In this document: positions 1 to 6,621 of the stretch, piece by piece
Position numbering within the stretch: the stretch's first letter is position 1
Layout of the letters: the number at the start of each line of letters is the position of its first letter
Assembly: GCA_019115425.1 (NCBI GenBank)
Contig: DXDO01000023.1
Span: 1 to 9,751 of the forward strand
DNA: 9,751 bases
Reading direction: 5' to 3'
Source of the DNA: Candidatus Agathobaculum merdigallinarum
GTDB taxonomy: Bacteria; Bacillota; Clostridia; Oscillospirales; Butyricicoccaceae
Notes under the pieces: model-generated
Databases searched by the model: none
Told to the model about the DNA's origin: nothing
Seen by the model: only the letters and a program-made list of their open reading frames with translations
Made by a program: the position numbers and the translations under genes

Positions 1-48
1 TATATCATATGGCAGACGCCTTTCTCAAGACCGGTTTGCGGGGGAAAA

Positions 49-792
49 CTACCACAATTTTTCTTCCTGCTTCAAATAATTGATCAATGCTGCACAAAAC
101 GCACGGTTGCCAATGCTTTTGCACTGACTCACCCGTTCCCTGCCGAAATAGCGCTCCAGCACTTTGGGATCACACCGGTTCCAGACCGTGTTGATTGCAT
201 AGCGCATGTCCCGCTCTACCTTTTCCACCTCCGTATGGAATTCCTTCGCCACCATCGGATAAATCTCCTTCGTGATGCTGGCGTCCGGCGCTTTTCGATA
301 AAGGCAGATCACATACTTGGTGTACTGATAGCCCTTTGTCCCCTCTGACATATTGAATTCGCGCAGAATTTGCGCAATGCGATGCTGGAATGTATCCTCC
401 TGTCGCAGGCATTGTTCCAGCAGACAAATACGCTCGTAGAGCGCTTCGGGCCGCAGCGGCTTACGAACCAGAGCATCGATCTGCAGCAGGCTGCATTCTT
501 CATAGATCTGTGCGCCCATAAACGAACTGATCAACAGGATTCCCGCTGACCTTCCCCTCTCCGCACGAATGCGGCGTGACAACACAAGGCCATCCAGATA
601 CGGCAGGTCGGTATCCACCACGGTCAGCGCGGGATTATGACGTTCAAACAGCTTCCAGGCTTGTTCGCCATCCGTTGTACCTTCCACGACTTCAAAACGG
701 ATGTCCTTTTGCAGCAGTTGATGAACATGCTGCAGCAAGCTCTGTTCCGCCGGGGCCAATAGAATACGGAGTCTCTCTTTCTCTTCCGTCAT
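49..792 (-). CDS. Spo0A-like response regulator (divergent receiver plus Spo0A DNA-binding domain)
   Basis: This 247-residue protein has the two-domain layout of Spo0A, the master regulator of sporulation entry (B. subtilis Spo0A is 267 residues). Residues about 8-125 resemble a receiver: Asp60 sits in VVDTDLPYLDG, the phosphorylation-site context, and Lys111-Pro112 is the usual conserved pair. Residues about 137-247 match the Spo0A effector domain, including KGYQYTKY, the helix-turn-helix stretch VERDMRYAINTVWNR and the Glu193, Arg194 and Arg197 positions used in 0A-box contact. The receiver is odd: the acidic pair that binds magnesium (Asp-Asp in Spo0A) is Ala13-Pro14, so normal phosphorylation is doubtful. 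The start is supported by AAGGAGAA about 7 bases upstream. Three 0A boxes lie further upstream. I infer a paralogue rather than the housekeeping spo0A, possibly cargo of the recombinase element. The family call is strong; the role is unknown. Confidence 0.85.
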   Translation of the reverse strand: MTEEKERLRILLAPAEQSLLQHVHQLLQKDIRFEVVEGTTDGEQAWKLFERHNPALTVVDTDLPYLDGLVLSRRIRAERGRSAGILLISSFMGAQIYEECSLLQIDALVRKPLRPEALYERICLLEQCLRQEDTFQHRIAQILREFNMSEGTKGYQYTKYVICLYRKAPDASITKEIYPMVAKEFHTEVEKVERDMRYAINTVWNRCDPKVLERYFGRERVSQCKSIGNRAFCAALINYLKQEEKLW

Positions 793-845
793 CTTATTTC
801 TCCTTTGCGATCTTGCAAGCCGGTGCCGCCGCCAGCCTTTACTTT

Positions 846-880
846 ATTTTTGCATATCTGGACCGATGGTTCAAGCGCAA
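846..880 (-). promoter_or_regulatory. Candidate sigma-A-like promoter for the Spo0A-like gene
   Basis: Reading leftward, TTGAAC (874-869) is followed after 17 bp by AAAAAT (851-846). An overlapping alternative is TTGCGC (880-875), 18 bp, TATGCA (856-851). Both lie between the 0A-box cluster and the gene start at 792. Neither match is strong, and activation by the adjacent 0A boxes would be consistent with a weak core promoter. Confidence 0.35.
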
Positions 881-894
881 TGCGGAATTTATTT

Positions 895-933
895 TTCGAC
901 AAAATTCGACATTTCCGCGATGCTCCTGTCGAA
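895..933 (-). promoter_or_regulatory. Cluster of three Spo0A boxes upstream of the Spo0A-like gene
   Basis: The 0A-box heptamer TGTCGAA occurs three times: on the minus strand at 895-901 and 905-911, exactly 10 bp (one helical turn) apart, and on the plus strand at 927-933. The only gene reading away from here is the Spo0A-like gene starting at 792; the recombinase gene ends at 946. About 1.2 copies of a 7-mer are expected by chance over both strands of a 9.75 kb window, so three in 39 bp is not chance. I infer binding by Spo0A or by the paralogue itself. Confidence 0.75.
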
Positions 934-945
934 ATCCGAACAAGC

Positions 946-2271
946 CTATGTGTCGCTTATGCTGCCGCGCCGTCTGTCGATGTTGATCGGCTGACAAAGC
1001 CCTTGAAAGTAAATGCAAACTGTTTGCGGATGGACTATAATGAGCCGCACCGTCTGCGCGTACACCGTCTGCGCGGTATACAACAGTTCCCGCAGTATAT
1101 CTGCCCTGCGGCGCCATTCTTCTCTGCATGACGGTGTTCTGCTGTCCTCCTGCTTTTCCGCAGCGCGCCATGCAGCGCAGAGCGCACGGATGGTGTGTTC
1201 CGGATGCGGTGCTGCGGCTTGCAGTGCCATACCGATAAACATGCGCAGGCTGTCGTCCTGAATGGCGCTCCTCCCGCACGCTCTGCATGACCAGCGGATA
1301 TGAACCGAGCCATCCCTACGCACCGATCGCCGCGCTGTCAGCATCCGTCCGCACGCGCCGCATTGTACTTTTCCCGAACACCAATACCGTGCGGAATGGC
1401 GCGTTTTCCCGGCGCTGCGGCGTATCAGTTCACGCTGTACGGCTTCAAACTGTGTTCTGCTGATGATCGGCGCATGATGAGCGCGAAGATACACCTGCTC
1501 CTCCTGTCCGCAGTTGCGCACTTTTTTATGGGTGAGAAAATCCGGCGTACAGGTTTTTTTTTGCAGCAGATCGCCGCAATACTTTTCATTTCGGAGCAGC
1601 CGCAGCACCATGGTGGATGACCAGTTTTTCCTCTTTTCCTTTGGTGTGGGGACACTGTTTTCGGTCAACTGCCGCGCAATGACATGCGTCCCCTTCCCCT
1701 CCTCCAAAAACATGTCATATACACGGCGCACAATTTCTGCCTGATCCTCCCGTACGGTCAGCATCCCGTCAATCAGGCGATAGCCGTACGGTGCGGGAGC
1801 GCCGAAAACAACGCCGCGTTCCATCGACCGCCGCTGTCCCCATTTAACACGCTCGGAAGTTTTGCGGCTTTCCTCCTGCGCCACGCTGGCCATGATGGTA
1901 AGCCGGAACTCACCTTCTCCCGCACGGGTATCGATATTGTCATTCAAAAACAGTACGCCCACGCCCCATGCCCGCAATTTTCGGGTATATTCCAGCGTAT
2001 CGACTGTATTGCGCGCAAAACGTGAAACCTCCTTGGTCAGGATCAGGTCGATTTCTCCGTTTTCCGCCGCCGCCATCAGCGCGCGAAACTGTTTCCGTTT
2101 TGCAGTTGAGGTTCCGCTTATCCCTTCATCCGCCCAGATGCCCGCATCCTCCCACTCCGGATGCGCCGCAATATATTCGGAAAAATATCGCTGCTGTGCC
2201 GCAAGCGAATGAAGCTGGTCGGTCTGGTCGGTGGAAACGCGGCAATACGCCGCCACACGCAGCCCTGCCAT
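946..2271 (-). CDS. Large serine recombinase (site-specific DNA recombinase, SpoIVCA/integrase type)
   Basis: This 441-residue protein is a complete large serine recombinase, the enzyme class that cuts and rejoins att sites through a serine-DNA covalent intermediate. The N-terminal resolvase domain (residues 1-150) carries the nucleophile Ser13 in YCRVSTD, the arginines of SRFARN (Arg84, Arg87) and the helix-E segment EESRKTSERV. The central recombinase domain follows (about 160-285; GAPAPYGYRL, then WSSTMVLRLLRNEKYCG). A zinc ribbon is formed by Cys304/Cys307 and Cys329/Cys332. The short C-terminal region (about 360-441) ends with a VRLIIVHPQTVCIYF strand typical of these proteins. The reading frame is unbroken and all key residues are present, so activity is likely. 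The start codon overlaps the stop of the 38-residue gene upstream (TGATG), implying translational coupling. The gene reads away from the interrupted dpaA about 160 bp away, as expected for a recombinase near its own attachment site. Sporulation recombinases such as SpoIVCA belong to this family, but so do phage and transposon integrases. Confidence 0.93.
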   Translation of the reverse strand: MAGLRVAAYCRVSTDQTDQLHSLAAQQRYFSEYIAAHPEWEDAGIWADEGISGTSTAKRKQFRALMAAAENGEIDLILTKEVSRFARNTVDTLEYTRKLRAWGVGVLFLNDNIDTRAGEGEFRLTIMASVAQEESRKTSERVKWGQRRSMERGVVFGAPAPYGYRLIDGMLTVREDQAEIVRRVYDMFLEEGKGTHVIARQLTENSVPTPKEKRKNWSSTMVLRLLRNEKYCGDLLQKKTCTPDFLTHKKVRNCGQEEQVYLRAHHAPIISRTQFEAVQRELIRRSAGKTRHSARYWCSGKVQCGACGRMLTARRSVRRDGSVHIRWSCRACGRSAIQDDSLRMFIGMALQAAAPHPEHTIRALCAAWRAAEKQEDSRTPSCREEWRRRADILRELLYTAQTVYAQTVRLIIVHPQTVCIYFQGLCQPINIDRRRGSISDT

Positions 2272-2387
2272 CAGCGGAGCTGCTCCATCAGCGCGCGGTA
2301 TACCGTTTCGGAGATCAGCCCTTGCTCACGAATTGCCTGGATCAGTCCCCGCTGTATCCGTTTTTCCAATGCTGAATTGCTCTGCAT
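2271..2387 (-). CDS. 38-residue SHOCT-like small protein coupled to the recombinase
   Basis: An ATG at 2387 opens a 38-codon frame that ends in TGA at 2273-2271; the final A is also the first base of the recombinase ATG. A strong ribosome binding site, AAGGAGG (2401-2395), sits 7 bases before the start, whereas the recombinase has no comparable site, so this small gene probably drives its translation. The product is mostly helical and charged, with a C-terminal stretch GLISETVYRALMEQL. That resembles the short SHOCT-type motif (a helix, 'G-I/L-I-S/T', then a tyrosine-containing helix) often found in small proteins beside Clostridia recombinases. Function is unknown; a helper or directionality role for the recombinase is only a guess. 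Confidence 0.7.
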   Translation of the reverse strand: MQSNSALEKRIQRGLIQAIREQGLISETVYRALMEQLR

Positions 2388-2933
2388 TTGTCCGCCTCCT
2401 TACAACCCATCCTATGCTTTGCGGCCGCTGTACAGAACGCAAACGATATCCCTACTTGCGAGGGTGCCATACAGCTTGCTATGGAACAGACCGCATACAC
2501 GCTGCAGGGCTCACGCTGTCTGGTGATCGGTTATGGGCGCATCGGCGCGCAGCTCGCGCGCAAGCTGCGCGCGCTGGATGCACAGGTGACCGTCTCTGCG
2601 CGCTCACCGCGCGACTTTGCACGCATCCAGTCTGCCGGCATGCAAACGCTTGACACACGCAGCCTTGCCGGTCAGCTTGGCGGCTTTGATCTGATCTTCA
2701 ATACGGTCCCTTCGCCTGTACTTGGCGCGCCCGAGCTTGCAGAGCTGCTGCCGGATTGCCTGGTTATCGATCTGGCTTCCCTGCCGGGCGGCATCTCTCC
2801 GGATACACAACCGCCGCCGACCTGTCGCGTGCTGCACGCACTCTCCCTGCCCGGGCGGGTTGCGCCGCTGTCCGCTGCGCGCGCGATCCACGACACTGTG
2901 TGTACTATCTTACAGGAGGAAAGCGTGTTATGA
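2388..2933 (+). CDS. dpaA: Dipicolinate synthase subunit A, 3' portion only (interrupted gene)
   Basis: DpaA (SpoVFA) works with DpaB to make dipicolinic acid in the mother cell. Recognisable homology starts at about 2442 (NDIPTCEGAIQLAM, compare NSIPTVEGTIMLA in B. subtilis SpoVFA) and runs to the stop. It includes the nucleotide-binding fold VIGYGRIGAQLARKL, then FNTVPSPVL, LVIDLASLPGG and a LSLPGRVAPLSA segment, all family hallmarks. The whole N-terminal domain, roughly 130 of about 295 residues, is missing. The frame is closed by TGA at 2373-2375. The only upstream start is a TTG at 2388 with no ribosome binding site, and it lies inside the divergent leader of the small gene. This is therefore a gene cut by the adjacent recombinase element, not a short natural version. 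The retained part has no frameshift or stop, which suggests it is still under selection and may be rejoined by excision. The stop overlaps the dpaB start (ATGA). Confidence 0.9.
   Translation: MSASLQPILCFAAAVQNANDIPTCEGAIQLAMEQTAYTLQGSRCLVIGYGRIGAQLARKLRALDAQVTVSARSPRDFARIQSAGMQTLDTRSLAGQLGGFDLIFNTVPSPVLGAPELAELLPDCLVIDLASLPGGISPDTQPPPTCRVLHALSLPGRVAPLSAARAIHDTVCTILQEESVL
2418..2443. other. Candidate attachment-site half (attR-like junction) inside dpaA
   Basis: The boundary between element and dpaA must lie between the small gene's ribosome binding site (2395-2401) and the first recognisable DpaA residues (about 2442). In that gap an imperfect inverted repeat, TTTGCG (2418-2423) and CGCAAA (2438-2443), surrounds the palindrome CTGTACAG (2428-2435). 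Large serine recombinases use short imperfect inverted repeats with a central dinucleotide, so the crossover may be near 2430. Without the partner site this is inference. Confidence 0.35.
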
Positions 2934-3520
2934 ATTCCCCGCTTCGCATCGGATTTGCCCTCACCGGATCGTTCTGCACCTTTGCCAGAGTCCTGCCCGT
3001 TATCCAAACCTTGGCGGCACGCGGCTGCGAGATCACGCCGATTCTTTCCTTTCATGCCGCTGCATTGGATACCCGCTTTGGCGAAGCCGCCATGTGGCGT
3101 GCCCAGCTGAACGAACTGACCGGACACGAGCCGATCGATACAGTCACTGCAGCGGAACCGATCGGACCGAAAAAGATGTTTGACATCCTTGTTGTCGCGC
3201 CCTGTACCGGAAATACCCTTGCCAAACTCGCGCACAGCATTATTGATACCCCAGTCACGATGGCGGTTAAGAGCCATCTGCGCGGCGAAAAGCCGGTTGT
3301 TTTAGCGGTTTCCACCAACGACGGCCTGTCCGGCAGTGCGGCTAACCTCGGCATGCTGCTCAATCGCCGCAATTATTACTTTGTTCCTCTCCGGCAGGAT
3401 GCCCCCATCGCCAAGCCGCGCTCTCTCGTTGCGGATATGGACCGCCTGCCCGAAACGATCGGCGCCGCTCTGGAGGGCAGGCAGCTCCAGCCCATCCTGC
3501 TTGCCCCAGGAAAGGGATGA
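2930..3520 (+). CDS. dpaB: Dipicolinate synthase subunit B
   Basis: This 196-residue protein matches DpaB (SpoVFB, 200 residues in B. subtilis), the flavoprotein-fold partner of DpaA that is needed to make dipicolinic acid from a diaminopimelate/lysine-pathway intermediate. Visible hallmarks are the N-terminal GFALTGSFCTF (residues 8-18), FDILVVAPCTGNTLAKLA (84-101) with the PCTGNT loop, and VVLAVSTNDGLSGSAANLG (123-141). The ATG at 2930 overlaps the dpaA stop (ATGA) and is preceded by AGGAGGA (2914-2920), a well-spaced ribosome binding site; longer in-frame extensions run into dpaA and are not real. The gene is complete. Its normal promoter would lie upstream of the full dpaA, beyond the inserted element, so its transcription probably also depends on the element being removed or on read-through. 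Confidence 0.94.
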   Translation: MNSPLRIGFALTGSFCTFARVLPVIQTLAARGCEITPILSFHAAALDTRFGEAAMWRAQLNELTGHEPIDTVTAAEPIGPKKMFDILVVAPCTGNTLAKLAHSIIDTPVTMAVKSHLRGEKPVVLAVSTNDGLSGSAANLGMLLNRRNYYFVPLRQDAPIAKPRSLVADMDRLPETIGAALEGRQLQPILLAPGKG

Positions 3521-3525
3521 GAACG

Positions 3526-3562
3526 AAAGAACCCGCAAAGCGGATCGCTCTGCGGGTTCTTT
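3526..3562. terminator. Bidirectional terminator shared by dpaB and the lipid kinase gene
   Basis: A perfect 12-bp stem pairs AAAGAACCCGCA (3526-3537) with TGCGGGTTCTTT (3551-3562) around a 13-base loop. The T-rich 3' arms read in both directions. It starts 5 bp after dpaB and abuts the 3' end of the convergent kinase gene. Confidence 0.9.
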
Positions 3563-4498
3563 TCATTCATTTTCCGTTTTTTGTTTTTCTGGTTCAGTTG
3601 GAACCGGCTTACGATTGCCGGTCGCAAACGTAATAGCACGACTGACGTTGGTGATTTCCGCATGCTTGATCGCGCCGCCGAATTCACCGTCCAGCGTCCA
3701 TTGCACTTCGTCCTCCGCGTCAAAGGATATGCGTGACGTGCGGAAATAGACATACCGTGTGGAATCCGTATTATGCGTAAGCAGGTCGTTTACCAGCCAT
3801 TGCAGCTCCATCGGATTCTCGATCGGGTAGACAAGCAGCACTTCATACAGCCCGTCATCCAACTCCACACCGCCCGGGGTGAGCGCCTTAAAACCGCCGA
3901 CCGAGACGGTATTGGACACCATGCCGTAAATGAAATTATCTTCGAGCGACATTTCCTCGCTCTCCAGCCGGATATGATGCTGTTTGATGTTGGTCAGCGC
4001 CTTGACACCCTCAAAAATATACGCCGCACGTCCGAAAATATTTTTGGACTGCTGCGGGGTAGCGTAAGACACCTCGGTAAACACGCCGAACGCCGCGATA
4101 TAATTGAAATACCGGTCGTTAAACCGCCCGATATCCAGCGCCTGAAGGTCATTGCCCGCCGCGACCGCTGCGGCTTCGACCGGCACCTTGGGAATGCCCA
4201 GACTGAGGGCAAAGTCGTTGGTTGTGCCTGCTGGGATATAGCCGAGCGGCGTGCGCACGCCGGATTCCATCATGCCGGTCACGACCTCGCTCAGCGTGCC
4301 GTCCCCGCCCGCGCACACGATGCGGTCAAAATCTGCTGCGCGCTCCTGTACTACCCGGGTCGCGTCCTGCGCGCCCTGCGTAATATAGATGGTCACCTCA
4401 AAGCCCGCCTGCTGGAACGCGTTGACGCAGCCAATCACCTTGCCGCTCATCGCGCCCCGCCCTGCGTGCGGGTTGACAATCCACAGCAGCTTTTTCAC
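3563..4498 (-). CDS. Diacylglycerol kinase family lipid kinase (DgkB/YegS type)
   Basis: This 311-residue protein has the signatures of the soluble DAGK_cat lipid kinases, which phosphorylate diacylglycerol or related lipids with ATP at the membrane face: VNPHAGRG (residues 8-15), the nucleotide-binding GGDGTLSE (64-71), PAGTTNDFA (89-97) and the C-terminal LDGE (269-272). Length is usual for the family. I prefer the GTG at 4498: AAAGGAGG (4514-4507) lies 8 bases before it, whereas the in-frame GTG at 4507 overlaps that site. The last dozen residues are a charged tail. It follows htpG by 34 bp on the same strand with no terminator between, so the two are probably one transcript under HrcA control. 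In Gram-positives DgkB recycles diacylglycerol released by lipoteichoic-acid synthesis; whether that is the substrate here cannot be read from the sequence. Confidence 0.92.
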   Translation of the reverse strand: MKKLLWIVNPHAGRGAMSGKVIGCVNAFQQAGFEVTIYITQGAQDATRVVQERAADFDRIVCAGGDGTLSEVVTGMMESGVRTPLGYIPAGTTNDFALSLGIPKVPVEAAAVAAGNDLQALDIGRFNDRYFNYIAAFGVFTEVSYATPQQSKNIFGRAAYIFEGVKALTNIKQHHIRLESEEMSLEDNFIYGMVSNTVSVGGFKALTPGGVELDDGLYEVLLVYPIENPMELQWLVNDLLTHNTDSTRYVYFRTSRISFDAEDEVQWTLDGEFGGAIKHAEITNVSRAITFATGNRKPVPTEPEKQKTENE

Positions 4499-4532
4499 AA
4501 GGCGCACCTCCTTTGACTTTGGGAATAAACTA

Positions 4533-6440
4533 TCACGAAATCAAATTGCATACCGCATTTGCGTAGGCAACCGGATCATCCACCGGCAGCCCCTCAATCA
4601 ACAGTGCCTGCGTATACAGGATGTCCGCATAGGTTTTTATTTGATCCGAACCTTCCTGCTGCAGCGCGCACAGCTTTTTGAAGATCGGGTGCGATGCGTT
4701 CAGCTCAAGCACACGCTCTGCGCGGACGCGCTGACTGTCGTCCATTGCCTGCTGGTTGAGCACCTTTTCCATCTCAAGCGTTACCGGTCCCTCGGCACGC
4801 AGGCAGCACGGATGGCTCTTGAGACGGTTTGTCAGTTCGACCTTCTGCACTTTGCCGGTCAGGGCCTCACCCAGCGCGGTGAGCAATGCGGCGTTCTCCT
4901 CGGAGAGCTTCTTGATCTCTTCTTTATCGTCCTCGGTATCCAAACCAAGGTCTGCATCTGCGATGGACTTAAATTCCTTCTCCTTATAGTTTGCCAGCAT
5001 TTTGATGCAAAATTCGTCGATGTTATCGTCAAGGCACAGGACTTCGTAGCCCTTGTCGCGCAGTGTCTCCATTGCGGGCAGCAGCTTGATCTTATCCACG
5101 GTTTCGCCGCAGGCATAGTAGATATACTTCTGCTCTTCCTTCATGCGGGAAACGTATTCCTCAAGCGTTGTCAGCTTATCCTCGGTGGAGGAATGGTACA
5201 TCAGCAGATCCTGCAGCAGCTCCTTATGCGCGCCGTACTGCACATAAGCGCCGTACTTGATCTGGCGGCCAAAGGCCTTCCAGAAGGTCTCATAGTCCTC
5301 GCGCTTATCCTTCTGCAGCTTGAGCAGCTCGCTCTTGATCTTCTTTTCCAGGCTCTGGGCGATCGCCTTGAGATGGCGGTCGTGCTGGAGCATCTCGCGC
5401 GAGATGTTCAGCGACAGGTCAGCGGTGTCTACCATGCCGCGCACAAAGCTGAAATGGTCGGGCAGCAGGTCGGCGCATTTGTCCATGATGAGTACGCCGT
5501 TTGAGTACAGCTGCAAGCCCTTCTCATAGTCCTTGGTGTAGTAGTCCATCGGCGCATGCGACGGGATAAACAGCATGGCTGTGTAAGTCACCGCGCCCTC
5601 GACGCTCGTATGGATGTGCATGAGCGGCGGCTGGTAATCGTAGAACTTCGCGGTATAGAACGAATTGTAATCCTCGTCCTTCAGCTCCTTTTTCGACTTC
5701 TTCCAGATCGGCACCATGGAGTTTAGCGTTTCGTTCTCGACGTACTCCTCCCACTCGGGCTTGTAGTCGTCGCCCGCATCCGCCGGCTTCTCCTTCATGC
5801 GCGAACGCGTCATGTCCATCTTGATCGGGTAACGGATGTAGTCCGAATACTTCTTGACCAGCGACTGAATGCGATATGCGTCCAGAAATTCATCATAGTT
5901 CTCGTTTTCGGTATTTTCCTTAATCGTCAGCGTGATTCTAGTGCCGTTTTCCGCCTTTTCGCAGGGCGCTACGGTGTAGCCCGCCGCGCCGTCCGACTCC
6001 CAGCGGTTCGCTTCCTCACTGCCGATCGCACGGGAGACGACCTCCATATGGCTTGCCACCATGAACGCCGCATAAAAACCTACGCCAAACTGGCCGATGA
6101 TATCCACATCGTCCAGATTATCGTTTTCCTTTTTGAACGCCAGCGATCCTGAACGCGCGATCGTGCCGAGGTTGCTTTCCAGTTCCTCCGCGGTCATGCC
6201 GCAGCCGTGGTCCTCGATGATGAACTTGCGGCTCTCTTTATCCACCGTCAGCTCAATCGGCAGGCTGTCACGCGTGATGCCGGTCTTGCCTTCCTTCATT
6301 GCATTGTAGTACAGCTTATCCGTCGCGTCCGACGCGTTGGAAATCAGCTCGCGCAGGAAAATCTCCTTGTGCGTGTAAATCGAGTTGATCATTAAATCCA
6401 GCAGTCGCTTGGATTCCGCCTTAAACTGCTTTTTTGCCAT
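4533..6440 (-). CDS. htpG: Hsp90-family chaperone HtpG
   Basis: This 635-residue protein is the bacterial Hsp90, an ATP-driven cytosolic dimeric chaperone (E. coli HtpG is 624 residues). The N-terminal GHKL ATPase fold is clear: FLRELISNASDA (residues 28-39) with Glu31 and Asn35, the Bergerat glycine motif EDHGCGMT (76-83; the more usual form is DNGIGMT), GTIARSG (92-98) and GQFGVGFYAAF (116-126). The middle domain includes LNISREMLQHD with the catalytic-loop arginine, and the C-terminal dimerisation domain ends with ERVLELNASHP-type sequence. The start at 6440 (MAKKQFK) is 9 bases after GAGGTG; an in-frame GTG at 6452 lies inside that Shine-Dalgarno and is unlikely. Transcription starts from a CIRCE-controlled promoter and probably continues into the lipid kinase gene. 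Confidence 0.97.
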   Translation of the reverse strand: MAKKQFKAESKRLLDLMINSIYTHKEIFLRELISNASDATDKLYYNAMKEGKTGITRDSLPIELTVDKESRKFIIEDHGCGMTAEELESNLGTIARSGSLAFKKENDNLDDVDIIGQFGVGFYAAFMVASHMEVVSRAIGSEEANRWESDGAAGYTVAPCEKAENGTRITLTIKENTENENYDEFLDAYRIQSLVKKYSDYIRYPIKMDMTRSRMKEKPADAGDDYKPEWEEYVENETLNSMVPIWKKSKKELKDEDYNSFYTAKFYDYQPPLMHIHTSVEGAVTYTAMLFIPSHAPMDYYTKDYEKGLQLYSNGVLIMDKCADLLPDHFSFVRGMVDTADLSLNISREMLQHDRHLKAIAQSLEKKIKSELLKLQKDKREDYETFWKAFGRQIKYGAYVQYGAHKELLQDLLMYHSSTEDKLTTLEEYVSRMKEEQKYIYYACGETVDKIKLLPAMETLRDKGYEVLCLDDNIDEFCIKMLANYKEKEFKSIADADLGLDTEDDKEEIKKLSEENAALLTALGEALTGKVQKVELTNRLKSHPCCLRAEGPVTLEMEKVLNQQAMDDSQRVRAERVLELNASHPIFKKLCALQQEGSDQIKTYADILYTQALLIEGLPVDDPVAYANAVCNLIS

Positions 6441-6471
6441 GATTCCATACACCTCTGCGTTTTTGTTGGGA

Positions 6472-6498
6472 TTAGCACTCTAGCTGTTCGAGTGCTAA
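6472..6498. promoter_or_regulatory. CIRCE element (HrcA operator)
   Basis: A perfect TTAGCACTC - 9 bases - GAGTGCTAA inverted repeat, the canonical HrcA repressor site. It lies 7 bp downstream of the htpG -10 and within the expected 5' untranslated region, so HrcA bound here would block the promoter until heat or folding stress. Confidence 0.97.
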
Positions 6499-6505
6499 CA
6501 ATGAT

Positions 6506-6534
6506 ATGATAATCCCAAGTACAGGAAAAATCAA
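6506..6534 (-). promoter_or_regulatory. Sigma-A-like promoter of htpG
   Basis: Reading leftward, TTGATT (6534-6529) is followed after 17 bp by TATCAT (6511-6506); the CIRCE begins just downstream. Four of six bases match each consensus hexamer and the spacing is ideal. Confidence 0.75.
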
Positions 6535-6585
6535 GGCTTCCTGCAAAAATTCATGATTTATTTATAATTTGAGCAGCACTGCAAG

Positions 6586-6619
6586 AAAACCGCCCGGAGC
6601 GAAGATTCCGGGCGGTTTT
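6586..6619. terminator. Bidirectional-looking intrinsic terminator after the AI-2E family gene
   Basis: A perfect 13-bp stem pairs AAAACCGCCCGGA (6586-6598) with TCCGGGCGGTTTT (6607-6619) around an 8-base loop. It directly follows the leftward gene that ends at 6622 and separates it from the htpG promoter. Confidence 0.9.
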
Positions 6620-6621
6620 TG

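Noticed and set aside
1..48. A short plus-strand ATG frame at the left edge, considered as the end of the missing 5' dpaA.
   Set aside because: None of the plus-strand frames at the left edge resembles the DpaA N-terminal domain, and the sequence runs into the Spo0A-like gene; nothing is supportable in these 48 bases.
2409..2416. CATAGGAT on the minus strand resembles a sigma-E/sigma-K -10 for the small gene and recombinase, which would fit mother-cell expression.
   Set aside because: The start point it predicts falls at the edge of the ribosome binding site (2401-2395), and I find no matching -35 at the right spacing.
2388..2440. TTG at 2388 as a genuine start giving a short natural DpaA.
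   Set aside because: There is no Shine-Dalgarno, the first 18 residues do not resemble DpaA, and the codons overlap the leader of the divergent small gene.
4389..5504. A 371-codon plus-strand frame opposite htpG and the lipid kinase.
   Set aside because: It is antisense to two strongly conserved genes and crosses their boundary; the translation looks like no known family.
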